Source: a bacterium (GTDB lineage Bacteria > BMS3Abin14). Taken from it: DNA of 46,361 bases. The stretch is taken from NCBI GenBank assembly GCA_029210965.1, contig JARGFZ010000021.1, positions 1 through 46,361 on the forward strand, given 5' to 3'. The position numbers were made by a program, and so were the translations under genes. This document shows positions 1 to 11,125 of the stretch, one piece after another. Within the stretch, counting starts at the first letter, position 1. Each line of letters begins with the position of its first letter. The notes below the pieces were generated by a model. The model was not told the origin of the DNA, searched no databases, and was given only the letters and a program-made list of their open reading frames with translations.

Positions 1-53
1 GATACCCGCCAACGGAAAAAATGACCCCTCCCGCACCCCGACCCGGGACTGAA

Positions 54-78
54 CAAAACCAATCTCGGATTTCGGGTT
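54..78. repeat. Dispersed repeat, copy 1 of a 25-bp identity
   Basis: These 25 bp, just upstream of the glmU promoter, recur identically at 43675-43699 in the same orientation, in otherwise gene-free DNA. Function unknown; one of several repeat families that fill the intergenic gaps of this window. Confidence 0.7.
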
Positions 79-88
79 TCCCTTTCCC

Positions 89-117
89 TTGACACTCTAT
101 GGCGTTGCTGAGATATT
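89..117 (+). promoter_or_regulatory. Sigma70-type promoter for the glmU operon
   Basis: A perfect TTGACA at 89-94 is followed after 17 bp by GATATT at 112-117, which matches 4 of 6 consensus -10 bases. It lies about 90 bp before the likely glmU start, and the genes glmU-glmS-clc-pcrA follow without room for another promoter. Confidence 0.6.
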
Positions 118-207
118 CGATTATTAAATGATTTCAGGGCTTTGATCGCTATTTTCAGGACATTTACCAGGCAAACTAACCGCCACTTGGAGAATTTTCC
201 CGACAAA

Positions 208-1634
208 ATGCCTCACCAGACAAAAAACTCCCTCGTAACCATCATCCTTGCGGCCGGGAAAGGGACCCGGATGAAAACCTCCCTTCCCAAGGTGCTGCAC
301 ACCCTGAGAGGCCGTCCCCTCCTTGAAGCTGTACTTGACACTGCGGCGAACCTGGGGCCGGGGAAGGTGATCGTTATCTCAGGGCATGGAGCTGACACCG
401 TCAGGTCGACGGTGGGGGAAAGGGCCGGCAATCACGAGGTGGTCATCCAGGAACCCCAGTTAGGCACAGGTCACGCGGTTTTCCAATGCCTTGATATGCT
501 TACCGGTTTTGAGGGTACAGTCCTGGTCCTGTCCGGAGACGTACCGAACCTGAAGCCGGAAACGGTAAAAGACCTGGCTCGATCAAGGATCGAGGCCGGA
601 TCGGACATCAGTATTCTTACCGGGCACCTTGACAACCCTTCAGGTTACGGCAGGATCATCCGCACTCCTGATGGAAAAATTATTGAGATTCGTGAACAGA
701 GGGATCTTTCCGAAGACCAGGAGAGCATAAAGGAAGTGAACCTGGGAGTGTATGCCTTTGACGCGGCCTTTCTCACCAGGGAACTTCCAAACTTGAGCAG
801 CGACAACGCCCAGGGGGAATACTACCTGACCGATCTTGCCAAAACGGCCGCCCAGGCAGGCAACGGGGCCGCTTCGCACACTACGGGGAACCATTCCGAA
901 GCCCTGGGTATCAATACCCTTCGAGAACTGTCTGGAATGGAGATGGAAATGAACCGGAAATACTTGAATGAGCTCATGGATTCAGGGGTCCGCATCATTG
1001 ACCCTGATCGGACCTGGATCGACGACACAGTGCGCATCGAGCCCGATGCTGTGATACACCCCACGGTGTTTCTCTATGGCCACACAAAAATAGGGGCCGG
1101 AACAGTTATCAACCCCGGGGCTGTCATCACAGATTCCACTGTCGGCCGGGGGGTCCTTATCAAGCCCTACTGCGTGATCACAGGTTCCACCATTGACGAC
1201 AGTGCCGAGGTGGGACCTTTTGCACATATGCGGCCCGGGTCTGAGATCAGAACATCCGGCAAGATAGGCAACTTCGTTGAAACGAAGCAGGCGGTCATCG
1301 GGGTGGGAAGCAAGGTCTCCCACCTGTCCTACGTCGGGGACGCCGAACTTGGCCCTGGAGTCAACATCGGTGCCGGATGCGTTACCTGTAACTATGACGG
1401 GTTTAACAAGTACAAAACGGTCATCGAGGAAGGGGTATTCGTCGGGAGCGGCACTATGATGGTGGCCCCCATAACCCTGGGCAAAGGATCCCTTATCGCC
1501 GCGGGATCGACATTGACCCAGGATGTACCTCCAGACTCCCTCGCCATCGCCCGCAGCCAGCAATCGGTCAGGGAAGGGTGGGCAGCTGCAAGGCGTGAAA
1601 AGCTCACCAGCAAGAGCAAGAAGGAGAAGAACTG

Positions 1635-1635
<1 letters not shown>
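208..1635 (+). CDS. glmU: GlmU, bifunctional UDP-GlcNAc pyrophosphorylase / glucosamine-1-phosphate acetyltransferase
   Basis: Makes UDP-N-acetylglucosamine for peptidoglycan and LPS: acetylates glucosamine-1-phosphate, then couples it to UTP. The N-terminal nucleotidyltransferase domain opens with the loop LAAGKGTRM followed by LPKVLH. The C-terminal half is a left-handed beta-helix of hexapeptide repeats with the acetyltransferase signature SHLSYVGDAE and GAGCVTCNYDG. About 475 aa from the ATG at 208, close to the usual 450-460. The reading frame is open upstream to a TTG at 142, but that extension has no family similarity. GGAG at 189-192 is rather far from the ATG, so the exact start is not certain. 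The stop overlaps the glmS start (TGATG). Confidence 0.95.
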
Positions 1636-3464
<1,829 letters not shown>

Positions 3465-3466
3465 TA

Positions 3467-5248
3467 ATGGACCCAGCTGAACCAGAAATCGTCAAGATCA
3501 GGAAAACCATCCGGAAGCGTATTCACGACGTCGTCTTCGCCGAGGACACGGTCCTTATCACCCTCTCCATCATCATCGGATTTCTGGCTGGCCTGGGAGC
3601 CTGGGCTTTCCTGGAACTCATCAATATATTCAGGCTTTCCTGGAGTCACTGGGGAGGCTACACAGGTTACATCCCGGGAGATATAAGCAGCATCCTTATC
3701 CCCTTTATTCCTGCCCTTGGCGGCTTGCTGCTGGGACCTTTGGGAGCCATCTTCCCCACTGAAGCCAAAGGTCACGGAGTTCCGGAGGTCATGGAATCGG
3801 TCATCAGGCAGGGCGGGGTACTCAAACCACGAACAATCTTTATCCGTGGCATAGCCTCGGCCATCACCATCGGAACGGGCGGTTCCGCGGGACGTGAAGG
3901 ACCTATCGCCCAGATCGGCGCCGCAATTGGATCCTGGGTCGCCCAGGTGTTCAAAATGCCATCCAACAACGTCCGCACTTTGCTCGGCTGCGGCGCTGCC
4001 GGAGGCATCGCAGCGGCTTTCAACGCTCCTATCGCCGGAGCCCTGTTTGCCTTTGAGATCGTCCTGGGGGACTGGCACATAACAACCTTCACACCAGTGA
4101 TCATGTCGTCGGTTATTGCCACCACCACATCAAGGTGGCTCCACGGCGGCAAGGCAATCTTCGATGTTCCCTATTATCAGCTGGTCAATCCGGTAGAGAT
4201 CATCTTCTACGTTATCCTGGGCCTTCTATCGGGGCTGGTCGCTCTACTGTTCATACACTCCATGGATAAGGTCGAGCACTTCTTCGAGAAACAGATCCCT
4301 GTCCACCCGTGGCTGAAACCGGCCCTGGGTGGTCTCCTGGTAGGTTTCATCGGCCTGGGTTTCCCCCAGATCTTCAGCAACGGGTACGAGCCCATGGGCA
4401 AGGCCCTGAGCGGGGAGATGATCCTCTGGCTGATGTTCAGTCTCGTCTTCCTGAAGATCATTGCCACCTCCCTGACCCTCGGTTCCGGGGGGTCAGGAGG
4501 CATTTTTGCGCCTGCCCTTTACATAGGGGCCATGCTGGGGGGGGCTTTCGGAACCGTCATCAACATGCTGTTCCCCTTCATGACCGCGAAACCGGGGGCT
4601 TACGCCCTTGTGGGGATGGGAGCCGTCCTGGCGGCCGCGGCCCACGCGCCCCTGACAAACATCCTGCTTCTGTTCGAATTGACGGGTGACTATCACATCA
4701 TCCTGCCCATCATGGTAGCGTGCATCATGAGCACCCTTACCATACGTGCGCTCTCGCCCCACAGCATCTTTTCCATCGGACTTCACAAAAAAGGGATCAC
4801 CATCGAGGCGGGCAAAGAGGTCAATGTCCTTCAAAGCCTTAAGGTCAAAGACGCCATGGCCACGGACGATCTGGAGGTCCTCCCCGAAGATATGTCTTTC
4901 AGAGATATCCTTCGCCACATCACGTTGAGCAACCATTCGAACTTCCCTATGATAAACAAGGAAGGACATCTGACCGGGGTCATTTCCTTTCAGGAAATAC
5001 GTAAGCATGTTTTTGATCCCGATCTGGAGCAGCTGGTAATCGCCAGGGATCTGGCCATACTCTCAATTCCCACAGTCACCCCCTCCGACAACCTCAAAGA
5101 CGCTCTTTCCCGGATAGCTCTCGGCAACATCAAACAGCTTCCGGTGGTAGATACGAAAGATTCCAGAAAACTTGTCGGTATCCTTACCCGCAGCGATATT
5201 ATTGGTGCATACAACCGGGCTATCTCCAGATATGAAGACAACGGGTAA
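3467..5248 (+). CDS. ClC-family chloride channel / H+ antiporter with CBS pair
   Basis: Membrane anion transporter of about 593 aa with the ClC selectivity motifs: GTGGSAGREGP (GREGP motif) near residue 140 and GSGGSGGIFAP (GxFxP) near residue 345. Multiple hydrophobic helices fill residues 25-430. Two CBS domains follow (about 460-590, starting KVKDAMATDD), which in this family usually sense nucleotides. It begins two bases after the glmS stop with GGAG at 3457-3460, and its 3' end overlaps pcrA, so it belongs to the glm operon. A direct functional tie to cell wall synthesis is not evident. Channel versus exchanger mode was not resolved from sequence. Confidence 0.93.
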   Translation: MDPAEPEIVKIRKTIRKRIHDVVFAEDTVLITLSIIIGFLAGLGAWAFLELINIFRLSWSHWGGYTGYIPGDISSILIPFIPALGGLLLGPLGAIFPTEAKGHGVPEVMESVIRQGGVLKPRTIFIRGIASAITIGTGGSAGREGPIAQIGAAIGSWVAQVFKMPSNNVRTLLGCGAAGGIAAAFNAPIAGALFAFEIVLGDWHITTFTPVIMSSVIATTTSRWLHGGKAIFDVPYYQLVNPVEIIFYVILGLLSGLVALLFIHSMDKVEHFFEKQIPVHPWLKPALGGLLVGFIGLGFPQIFSNGYEPMGKALSGEMILWLMFSLVFLKIIATSLTLGSGGSGGIFAPALYIGAMLGGAFGTVINMLFPFMTAKPGAYALVGMGAVLAAAAHAPLTNILLLFELTGDYHIILPIMVACIMSTLTIRALSPHSIFSIGLHKKGITIEAGKEVNVLQSLKVKDAMATDDLEVLPEDMSFRDILRHITLSNHSNFPMINKEGHLTGVISFQEIRKHVFDPDLEQLVIARDLAILSIPTVTPSDNLKDALSRIALGNIKQLPVVDTKDSRKLVGILTRSDIIGAYNRAISRYEDNG

Positions 5249-7487
5249 GCTCCCCTTCTCCCTCGAAGGCCTCAACCGGAACCAGCAGGAAGCCGTCACC
5301 AGATCGGAAGGCCCCCTGCTGGTCCTGGCAGGTGCCGGAAGCGGCAAGACCCGGGTCATCACCTACCGGATCGCTTACCTTCTCCAGGAACGGAAGGTAC
5401 CGCCCTACGCCATCCTGGCCGTCACTTTTACCAACAAGGCGGCAGGGGAGATGAGAGAGCGCGTCATCGGCCTCACCGGCAAGGAAGGGCGCTCTGTGTG
5501 GATATCAACCTTCCATTCAGCGTGTGTGAGGATCTTGCGCCAGCACATCGAAAAACTGGGGATCAGCCGCCACTTTTCCATCTTCGACGACAACGATTCC
5601 ACAAGAGTCATCAAGGACGTTCTGGCCGAGATGAATATCGACGCCAGGGTCCTGCCTCCACGCCGGGTTTCCTACCTCATCGGCCGGGCCAAGAACGCCC
5701 TCGTCGAACCGGACCATATGGCTGAACAGGGGGAGGTGAACCGGGATCACCTTATGGATAAGATCGTGCAGGCCTACAGGATGTACGAGGAACGCCTGCG
5801 CAACTCCCAGGCTCTGGACTTTGATGATCTGCTCTATTTTACGTGGAGGCTCTTCGAGGAGAAACCGGAGGTCCTTCAATCCTACGAGAACCTTCTCCAC
5901 TACCTCCTTGTAGACGAATACCAGGACACCAACCGCGCCCAGTATCAGATCATCCGTCAACTATCCGCCAAGCACAGAAACCTGTGCGTCGTGGGTGACG
6001 ACGACCAGAGCATCTATCGCTGGCGTGGTGCGGACATCACCAATATCCTGGACTTTGAAAAGGACTTCCCGGAGGCCCATGTGGTCACCCTCGGTGAAAA
6101 CTACAGGTCCACAGGTAACATCCTGAGTGCCGCATCCAGCCTCATCTCCAAAAACACCGGGCGCAAGGAAAAAGAGCTTCTCGCCATCCGGCCCGATGGG
6201 CAGAAGGTAAGCGCGTACGCCGGTATGGATGAACGTGAGGAGGGTGATTTCATCGCCGCCTCCATTCTCGAACTCATTCGGCATGAGAACTTCACTTTCA
6301 AGGATTTTTCCGTCTTTTACAGGATCAACGCCCAATCCAGGGCTATAGAAGACAGTTTTCTCAGGATGAACGTACCCTACACCATCGTGGGAGGGGTTCG
6401 CTTTTACGACCGCAAGGAGATCAGGGACCTTATATCTTACCTTCGCTTGATCCTGAACCCGGCAGACTGGGGCAGTTTCGAACGCATTGTCAACGCCCCC
6501 ACCAGAGGGATCGGAAAGACTTCCCTGGAAAAGATCAGAAAGGCCGGGTCCGGCAACCTTTCCCCCGAGGAGGCGATACAGGCCGCCCTTAAGAGTGGAG
6601 CTGTGAAGGGTAAAGCGGCCCGAGGTGCGGGAGATCTTCTGGAAGCCCTCGTGATGCTGAGAAATAAGCTTTCCATCAAAATACCACTGGACGAGTTCGT
6701 CGTGGCTGTTCTGGACGAAACCGGATACCTGCGGGCACTTCAAGCTCAAGCCACTGACGAAGCCCGCAACCGGGTAGAGAATCTCCATGAGTTTCTCGTG
6801 GTAGTAGACGACTTTATTTCCAGTGACCTTTCAGACCAGAAGAATCCCCTTGAGCTACTGGCTTCCTTCCTGGATCAGATATCTCTTGTGGCCGATATCG
6901 ACAGCCTTAAAGATGAGGGCTCCTCGGTGACCCTGATGACTCTGCATACAGCCAAAGGGCTGGAATTTCCCATCGTGTTCATGGCTGGAATGGAGGAGGA
7001 CCTCCTGCCTCACTACCGCGCCCAGGGGGAACCGGCTGAAATGGAAGAGGAAAGACGCCTTTGCTATGTAGGTATGACCCGGGCCAAGGAGCGTCTATTC
7101 CTTACCATGGCACGCAGGAGGAGACTCTTCGGGCAGTATGACAACACATCTCCTTCCCGTTTCTTTGCCGAGCTTCCCCCTGAAAATGTCGAGCTTCACA
7201 GAGACACAACCCATTCTATCCATGGTATTGCTGACACTTTCAGTTCCATCCCCGCTCCTCCCGGCCAGAAAGTGGCCATAGGAGACTTCACCTACGTCCC
7301 GGAACCGGTGGAGGGTGAAGACGGCCTGAGGCCGGGAATGCAGGTACGCCATCCCATGTTCGGTACCGGCCAGGTCATGATAGTGGAAGGGTCTGGTGGC
7401 GACGCGAGGATAACGGTCTATTTCCCCAGAGGTGGAAAGAAGAAGCTCATCGCAAAGTATGCGAATCTGGAAATTGTGATGGATTGA
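5232..7487 (+). CDS. pcrA: UvrD/PcrA-type superfamily 1 DNA helicase
   Basis: ATP-dependent 3'-5' DNA helicase for repair and replication restart. Visible: Q-motif LNRNQQEAV, Walker A GAGSGKT near residues 34-40, motif II DEYQDTN, QSIYRWRGAD (motif III), the motif V region TLHTAKGLEFPIVF and motif VI YVGMTRAKERL. The C-terminal GMQVRHPMFGTGQV segment is the PcrA-type tail that binds RNA polymerase. About 751 aa, normal length. The ATG at 5232 lies 17 bases inside the clc gene and gives the canonical N-terminus; an upstream ATG at 5172 would add 20 residues unlike the family. UvrD and PcrA cannot be separated firmly by sequence alone. Confidence 0.93.
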   Translation: MKTTGKLPFSLEGLNRNQQEAVTRSEGPLLVLAGAGSGKTRVITYRIAYLLQERKVPPYAILAVTFTNKAAGEMRERVIGLTGKEGRSVWISTFHSACVRILRQHIEKLGISRHFSIFDDNDSTRVIKDVLAEMNIDARVLPPRRVSYLIGRAKNALVEPDHMAEQGEVNRDHLMDKIVQAYRMYEERLRNSQALDFDDLLYFTWRLFEEKPEVLQSYENLLHYLLVDEYQDTNRAQYQIIRQLSAKHRNLCVVGDDDQSIYRWRGADITNILDFEKDFPEAHVVTLGENYRSTGNILSAASSLISKNTGRKEKELLAIRPDGQKVSAYAGMDEREEGDFIAASILELIRHENFTFKDFSVFYRINAQSRAIEDSFLRMNVPYTIVGGVRFYDRKEIRDLISYLRLILNPADWGSFERIVNAPTRGIGKTSLEKIRKAGSGNLSPEEAIQAALKSGAVKGKAARGAGDLLEALVMLRNKLSIKIPLDEFVVAVLDETGYLRALQAQATDEARNRVENLHEFLVVVDDFISSDLSDQKNPLELLASFLDQISLVADIDSLKDEGSSVTLMTLHTAKGLEFPIVFMAGMEEDLLPHYRAQGEPAEMEEERRLCYVGMTRAKERLFLTMARRRRLFGQYDNTSPSRFFAELPPENVELHRDTTHSIHGIADTFSSIPAPPGQKVAIGDFTYVPEPVEGEDGLRPGMQVRHPMFGTGQVMIVEGSGGDARITVYFPRGGKKKLIAKYANLEIVMD

Positions 7488-7579
7488 GGATTCAGGATTG
7501 AAGATTCAGTATTAACTTCGCTTGTTCCGGTTAAAGACAATTTCGTCCAGCGCTTTCCAATGCTCAATTCGGAATTCGG
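7482..7579. repeat. Heptamer arrays after pcrA
   Basis: Four contiguous 7-bp units alternating GATTGAG and GATTCAG run from 7482 to 7509, and the pcrA stop codon lies inside the first unit. A second short array, AATTCGG twice, sits at 7566-7579. The rest of the gap to the next promoter shows nothing recognisable. Confidence 0.75.
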
Positions 7580-7600
7580 AATCATCATTTGCTCCCCACC

Positions 7601-7630
7601 TTGACATATATACGGTAGGTCTTTTATATA
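7601..7630 (+). promoter_or_regulatory. Sigma70-type promoter for the TlpA-like gene
   Basis: TTGACA at 7601-7606, then TTATAT (17-bp spacer) or TATATA (18-bp spacer) ending at 7629/7630. It lies about 65 bp before the TTG start at 7695. Confidence 0.6.
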
Positions 7631-7694
7631 AGGAGTACCTTGTTCCATATGACCTGATCACCATCACCCTTGTCGGGTTGCCAGGAGTGTCTAG

Positions 7695-8330
7695 TTGAAA
7701 AAAATCCGATCCATCAACCTGCTTGTTTTCATCGCCTTTATGCTGTCCATATCTGTCGGTGTCTACGCTCAGGAGGAGGATCGCCCTGACTTCTCCCTGA
7801 TCGAGTACAAGAGCGGGCAACAGCAATCCTTCAAGGACATCCTCACAACCAGGGTCAATATCATGGTTGTCACATCTACAACTTGCGGTTCCTGCATCAG
7901 TGAACTCAAAGCCATGGACTGGATCCGGGCTAAATACAAGGGAGATCTCTCCGTGACAGCAGTCTTCATCGATCGCGGCGGGGAGTTAAGGGTCTACCGG
8001 TACCTCGAATACTACAAGTTCGACCTGGAAAGATTCCTGGTAGATCCGGGAGGAGCGGTTCCCTCCAGATTCAATGCCCCGACCGTTCCCACCATGATAA
8101 TGTTTGACAAGAAGGGAAATGAACGCTTCCGGAAAGTTGGATTTTCCGCGGGGGACGAAAGCCTCATCATCGCCCAGGCCGAGGAGATCATGTTCGGGAA
8201 GAAACCGGACACAGGACGCCCCTCGACTGGGCTCGGGACAGGCAGGACGCAGGACGCAGTAAAAACAGATGATACGGCGCAGGGAGTTCCGGATGTGAGG
8301 AAGACGACGGGGTGCGCGAGTACAGGATAG
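7695..8330 (+). CDS. Exported TlpA/ResA-like thioredoxin-fold protein
   Basis: Signal peptide MKKIRSINLLVFIAFML... to about residue 25, then one thioredoxin fold (about 30-165) with the redox motif CGSC at residues 64-67 after VVTSTT and the cis-proline in PTVPTMIMF. Expected to act outside the inner membrane as a disulfide reductase or in cytochrome c maturation; the substrate is unknown. Start is TTG with AGGAG at 7683-7687. The last 40 or so residues are low complexity: two CAGGACG heptamers at 8243-8256 encode part of this tail and the stop codon lies in the first unit of another array, so the C-terminus has probably been extended by repeat insertion. Confidence 0.85.
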   Translation: MKKIRSINLLVFIAFMLSISVGVYAQEEDRPDFSLIEYKSGQQQSFKDILTTRVNIMVVTSTTCGSCISELKAMDWIRAKYKGDLSVTAVFIDRGGELRVYRYLEYYKFDLERFLVDPGGAVPSRFNAPTVPTMIMFDKKGNERFRKVGFSAGDESLIIAQAEEIMFGKKPDTGRPSTGLGTGRTQDAVKTDDTAQGVPDVRKTTGCASTG

Positions 8331-8459
8331 AATGTAGAACCCAGAATGCAGAACACAGAAGGAAACAACGAAACCGGCTCAGGCCGGTTTTTTCTTAGGA
8401 CCTATTCTACGTTCTACATTCCACATTCTACATTCCACATTCTACATTCCGCATTCCGG
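8328..8459. repeat. Inverted pair of heptamer arrays around a terminator
   Basis: Left arm: five 7-bp units, 8328-8362 (TAGAATG, TAGAACC, CAGAATG...), beginning exactly at the TlpA-like stop. Right arm: eight units, 8404-8459, mostly alternating ATTCTAC and ATTCCAC. The right arm is the inverse complement of the left in sense (TAGAATG against ATTCTAC). The terminator hairpin lies between them, and the kelch gene ends converge on the right arm. Confidence 0.85.
8371..8393 (+). terminator. Rho-independent terminator
   Basis: 8-bp stem AAACCGGC/GCCGGTTT with TCAG loop (8371-8390), running into six T. It ends the TlpA-like transcript. Confidence 0.85.
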
Positions 8460-9842
8460 CTATAACCCGGAATATGGGTTAAACACCTCCATCCTCCTGT
8501 CGGTGGCGTTTCCTCCCGCAACCAGCACCCTTCCATCAGGAAGAAGGGTCGCTGTGTGTCCCACCCTGGAGACCTTCATAGTCCAGGGTAACAGGGTAGA
8601 CTCGCCGGTGGTCAGATCGAGGAGCTCGGCTGAGCGGGAAGCCTCAGCAGTAGGTCCACCTCCAACAATAAGCACTTCATTAGTATTTATTAAAGTCGCT
8701 GTATGATTTGCTCTAGGAAAATGTAGGGCATCCTCAAATACAGTCAGTTTTAGATTAATTAAATCGATCACATTGATATCAGAAAGGTATCCAGTCTGTC
8801 CTAGACCACCAACCACTACCATCGATTGATTGTCTATATTTGCTAGTGCACTTTTTATTCTACCCACAGGCAGATAAGTTCCACCCATTGCCGACTTTGT
8901 TAACAAATCAAAGACTTTTAACTCATCCACATAGGACGAATTCGCATATCCACCGAGGCATATCATTCGTACATTATTAACACTGCACATTACATCCTGT
9001 CGTTCACTGTCCAAACTAATAAAAGGAAGAATAGATTCAGTAAATGGAATCTGTGCCATATCAAGCTCATAGCTATTTACCTGCCAACTGTCTTTAACAA
9101 CCGTATCAAATCCCCCAACCAAAATTATTTCTTTATCATTTAATATGGGGAAATAGTCTGTTCTAAAGCTTGCCAAACTCTTCGGAACCACTATTTCATT
9201 TCCCAGATCCACCACCTCATAAAGGTTGTCCTCCACAGCGGAGGCGCCCTTGAACACGAACAGCTGGTTCCCCACCTCATCGTGCAACACAGTGGCCTCA
9301 CCCCTGGTGTAGGCCAAGCTGGCGGCATAGGCGCTGGAGATAAAACCTTCCACCGAGGAAGCCACAGCTTCGATTGTTCCGGTACCCGTATTTCCCCCAA
9401 GGACATAGATAATCCCATTGGCAAAGACCGCCGAATGGTTCTGCCGCGTATATAGAAGTGTGCCCGCATCCGAAAAACCGTTGGCTTTCTGCAGGGATAC
9501 CGTCGAACCCACGCCCGACACACTTCCCTCCATGATCACCTGGCCGGCCGTAAGGGCCTGAACCGTTATGTTGTCTGTTCCGTCCGCATTAAAAGATGCG
9601 CTGTGTCCGGCGTAAGGGAAATCCTCGTACTGAACCTGTGCCCCGCCGTAAAGGAACCTGATGGTCCCTATATAAGGTGTCGATGAGGTTGCCCCGAGAG
9701 CGCCCATATCGATGGCGGACTCCCAATCCACCGGCAACTGGAGGTTGATGCTGACAACCTTGTCCTGACCTGTGCCACAGGCAGCACACAGAAAAATGAT
9801 CACTGCCAGGAAAAACATGGCTGCATTTCGCTCTTTTACCAT
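8460..9842 (-). CDS. Kelch-repeat lipoprotein
   Basis: Signal peptide with lipobox FLCAAC near residue 21 (Cys 22), so probably lipid-anchored. From about residue 135 on there are repeated kelch/galactose-oxidase-like blades with GG doublets (IYVLGGNTG, EIILVGGFD, MICLGGYAN, SMVVVGGLG, EVLIVGGGP, RVLVAGGNA), predicting a beta-propeller. Ligand unknown. It overlaps the upstream PEGA-like gene by 7 bases (ATGGTAA) and is last of the seven-gene operon. Base composition changes sharply inside the gene: about 8690-9190 is clearly AT-richer than both ends, while the frame stays open, suggesting a recombined segment. Confidence 0.8.
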   Translation of the reverse strand: MVKERNAAMFFLAVIIFLCAACGTGQDKVVSINLQLPVDWESAIDMGALGATSSTPYIGTIRFLYGGAQVQYEDFPYAGHSASFNADGTDNITVQALTAGQVIMEGSVSGVGSTVSLQKANGFSDAGTLLYTRQNHSAVFANGIIYVLGGNTGTGTIEAVASSVEGFISSAYAASLAYTRGEATVLHDEVGNQLFVFKGASAVEDNLYEVVDLGNEIVVPKSLASFRTDYFPILNDKEIILVGGFDTVVKDSWQVNSYELDMAQIPFTESILPFISLDSERQDVMCSVNNVRMICLGGYANSSYVDELKVFDLLTKSAMGGTYLPVGRIKSALANIDNQSMVVVGGLGQTGYLSDINVIDLINLKLTVFEDALHFPRANHTATLINTNEVLIVGGGPTAEASRSAELLDLTTGESTLLPWTMKVSRVGHTATLLPDGRVLVAGGNATDRRMEVFNPYSGL

Positions 9843-11125
9843 GTAGCCTCGATCCTTGTACTCCCGCCGGACTCGGAGGCGGCTGCGGCGCCCACAAGAA
9901 GAAGGATACCTATGGCTAAAGCATACCTGGTCCAGATCCTGGGCCCTTCACCGGCATTTGATCCTTCCGGCAGATCCTCGCTATAAGCCGGCAGGCTGAA
10001 AGGAGCGCCGGCCATGGTGCGGCTGTGGTCCCACTTTTGGCGCACAGGTTCGAGGACCCTGGCAACCTTGAGCGCTCCCGACTCCCTTGTGTCGCCAGCT
10101 TCCCACAAAACGATGTGGTCTACAGAACGACCTTCACGGTCAATGAGCCAGATTCTCAGGACATTTCCATCCGGGTCCGGAATGAGGAGGTAATCCACAT
10201 TCAGCTTCTCTGCCAGAAGGATCATGTACGATCTGTCCCCTGCTCTCAATCTCTGGAGGAAGAAACTGTCCGGGTCATCTTCGGGTCCGGTGGGGAGCAG
10301 CTGAAAGCGGACATTGGCAGGTTCGAACCGTTCCGCATCGAGGGTCAGGCTCCACGGTTCATACCCCGGTGCCATCGCCTCGATAAAATGCCTTCCCGGC
10401 AGGAGTAAATACCCTGTATCAGGAACCATCCTTCCTGGTTCCCTTCCCCCCACCTTGACAGACGCGTCGGCAGGGCTTCCGTCCACAAACAGAGACACCT
10501 GTGCACCGTTAAGAAGCTTTCTCCTGATCCCGTTAAAGATATTTATTGTCTCCGGGGAGTATCTTTCCGAGGGTAATTCTCGTGTTGGCTCAAGGGCCGC
10601 TGCCTTTTTAAAACTGTTAATGTAGCTTTTATCACCGGCAGCACGAGCCGCAATACCACTTAGCACCTGGACCTCAAACATGAGATGGGTTCTGAAACCG
10701 CTGTCACCCGGGGTGGACAGGAGTTCTTCCGCCTGGTTCAGGACCTGGGTGGCACTGTCGTAGTTAAACTGATAGTAAAACGCCCACGCTTCCTCGATGA
10801 GAACCTGTGTCCTGTCCAGAGTGATCCTGTCTGCCGTCCTGTAGGCCGAACGAACGGCCTGCCCCGCCTGACGCCACTCCAGGAGGACTTTGAGGACCTC
10901 CTCCCTCCCTTTTACAAGCAGAAGCGGGTCCAGATAAACCTCACTCCGGATCCCATCCCATGCCGCCCGCATTTCCGCCATGGGCATGGGAGGTTCCAGA
11001 ACCGCCAGTTTACCTGGAACCAGGGAAACAGCTCCGGCTATGGAGGTCTGAAACATTGTCACCGCAAGGATGACAGCCAGTCTTCTAGTGAAGGGTGCGC
11101 GGGTCATCATGGGATCTTTTTTCAT
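9836..11125 (-). CDS. Exported protein with PEGA-like domain and C-terminal membrane segment
   Basis: 429 aa. N-terminal hydrophobic segment (about 14-33) is signal peptide or anchor. The middle (about 70-170) is helical and TPR-like. Around residue 185-255 lies a PEGA-like beta segment: VSLFVDGSPADASVKVGG, then LLLPGRHFIEAMAPGYEP. A last hydrophobic stretch (YALAIGILLLVGAAAA) comes close to the C-terminus. PEGA domains occur in cell-envelope proteins of deltaproteobacteria, usually of unknown function. The start could also be the ATG at 11110 or 11107; the longer form overlaps the upstream peptidase gene by 41 bases. Confidence 0.7.
   Translation of the reverse strand: MKKDPMMTRAPFTRRLAVILAVTMFQTSIAGAVSLVPGKLAVLEPPMPMAEMRAAWDGIRSEVYLDPLLLVKGREEVLKVLLEWRQAGQAVRSAYRTADRITLDRTQVLIEEAWAFYYQFNYDSATQVLNQAEELLSTPGDSGFRTHLMFEVQVLSGIAARAAGDKSYINSFKKAAALEPTRELPSERYSPETINIFNGIRRKLLNGAQVSLFVDGSPADASVKVGGREPGRMVPDTGYLLLPGRHFIEAMAPGYEPWSLTLDAERFEPANVRFQLLPTGPEDDPDSFFLQRLRAGDRSYMILLAEKLNVDYLLIPDPDGNVLRIWLIDREGRSVDHIVLWEAGDTRESGALKVARVLEPVRQKWDHSRTMAGAPFSLPAYSEDLPEGSNAGEGPRIWTRYALAIGILLLVGAAAASESGGSTRIEATW

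Noticed and set aside
982-1563. Long minus-strand ORFs inside glmU, glmS, clc, pcrA and other genes
   Set aside because: They are shadows of high-GC coding sequence: no ribosome sites, no domain features, and they oppose well-supported genes.
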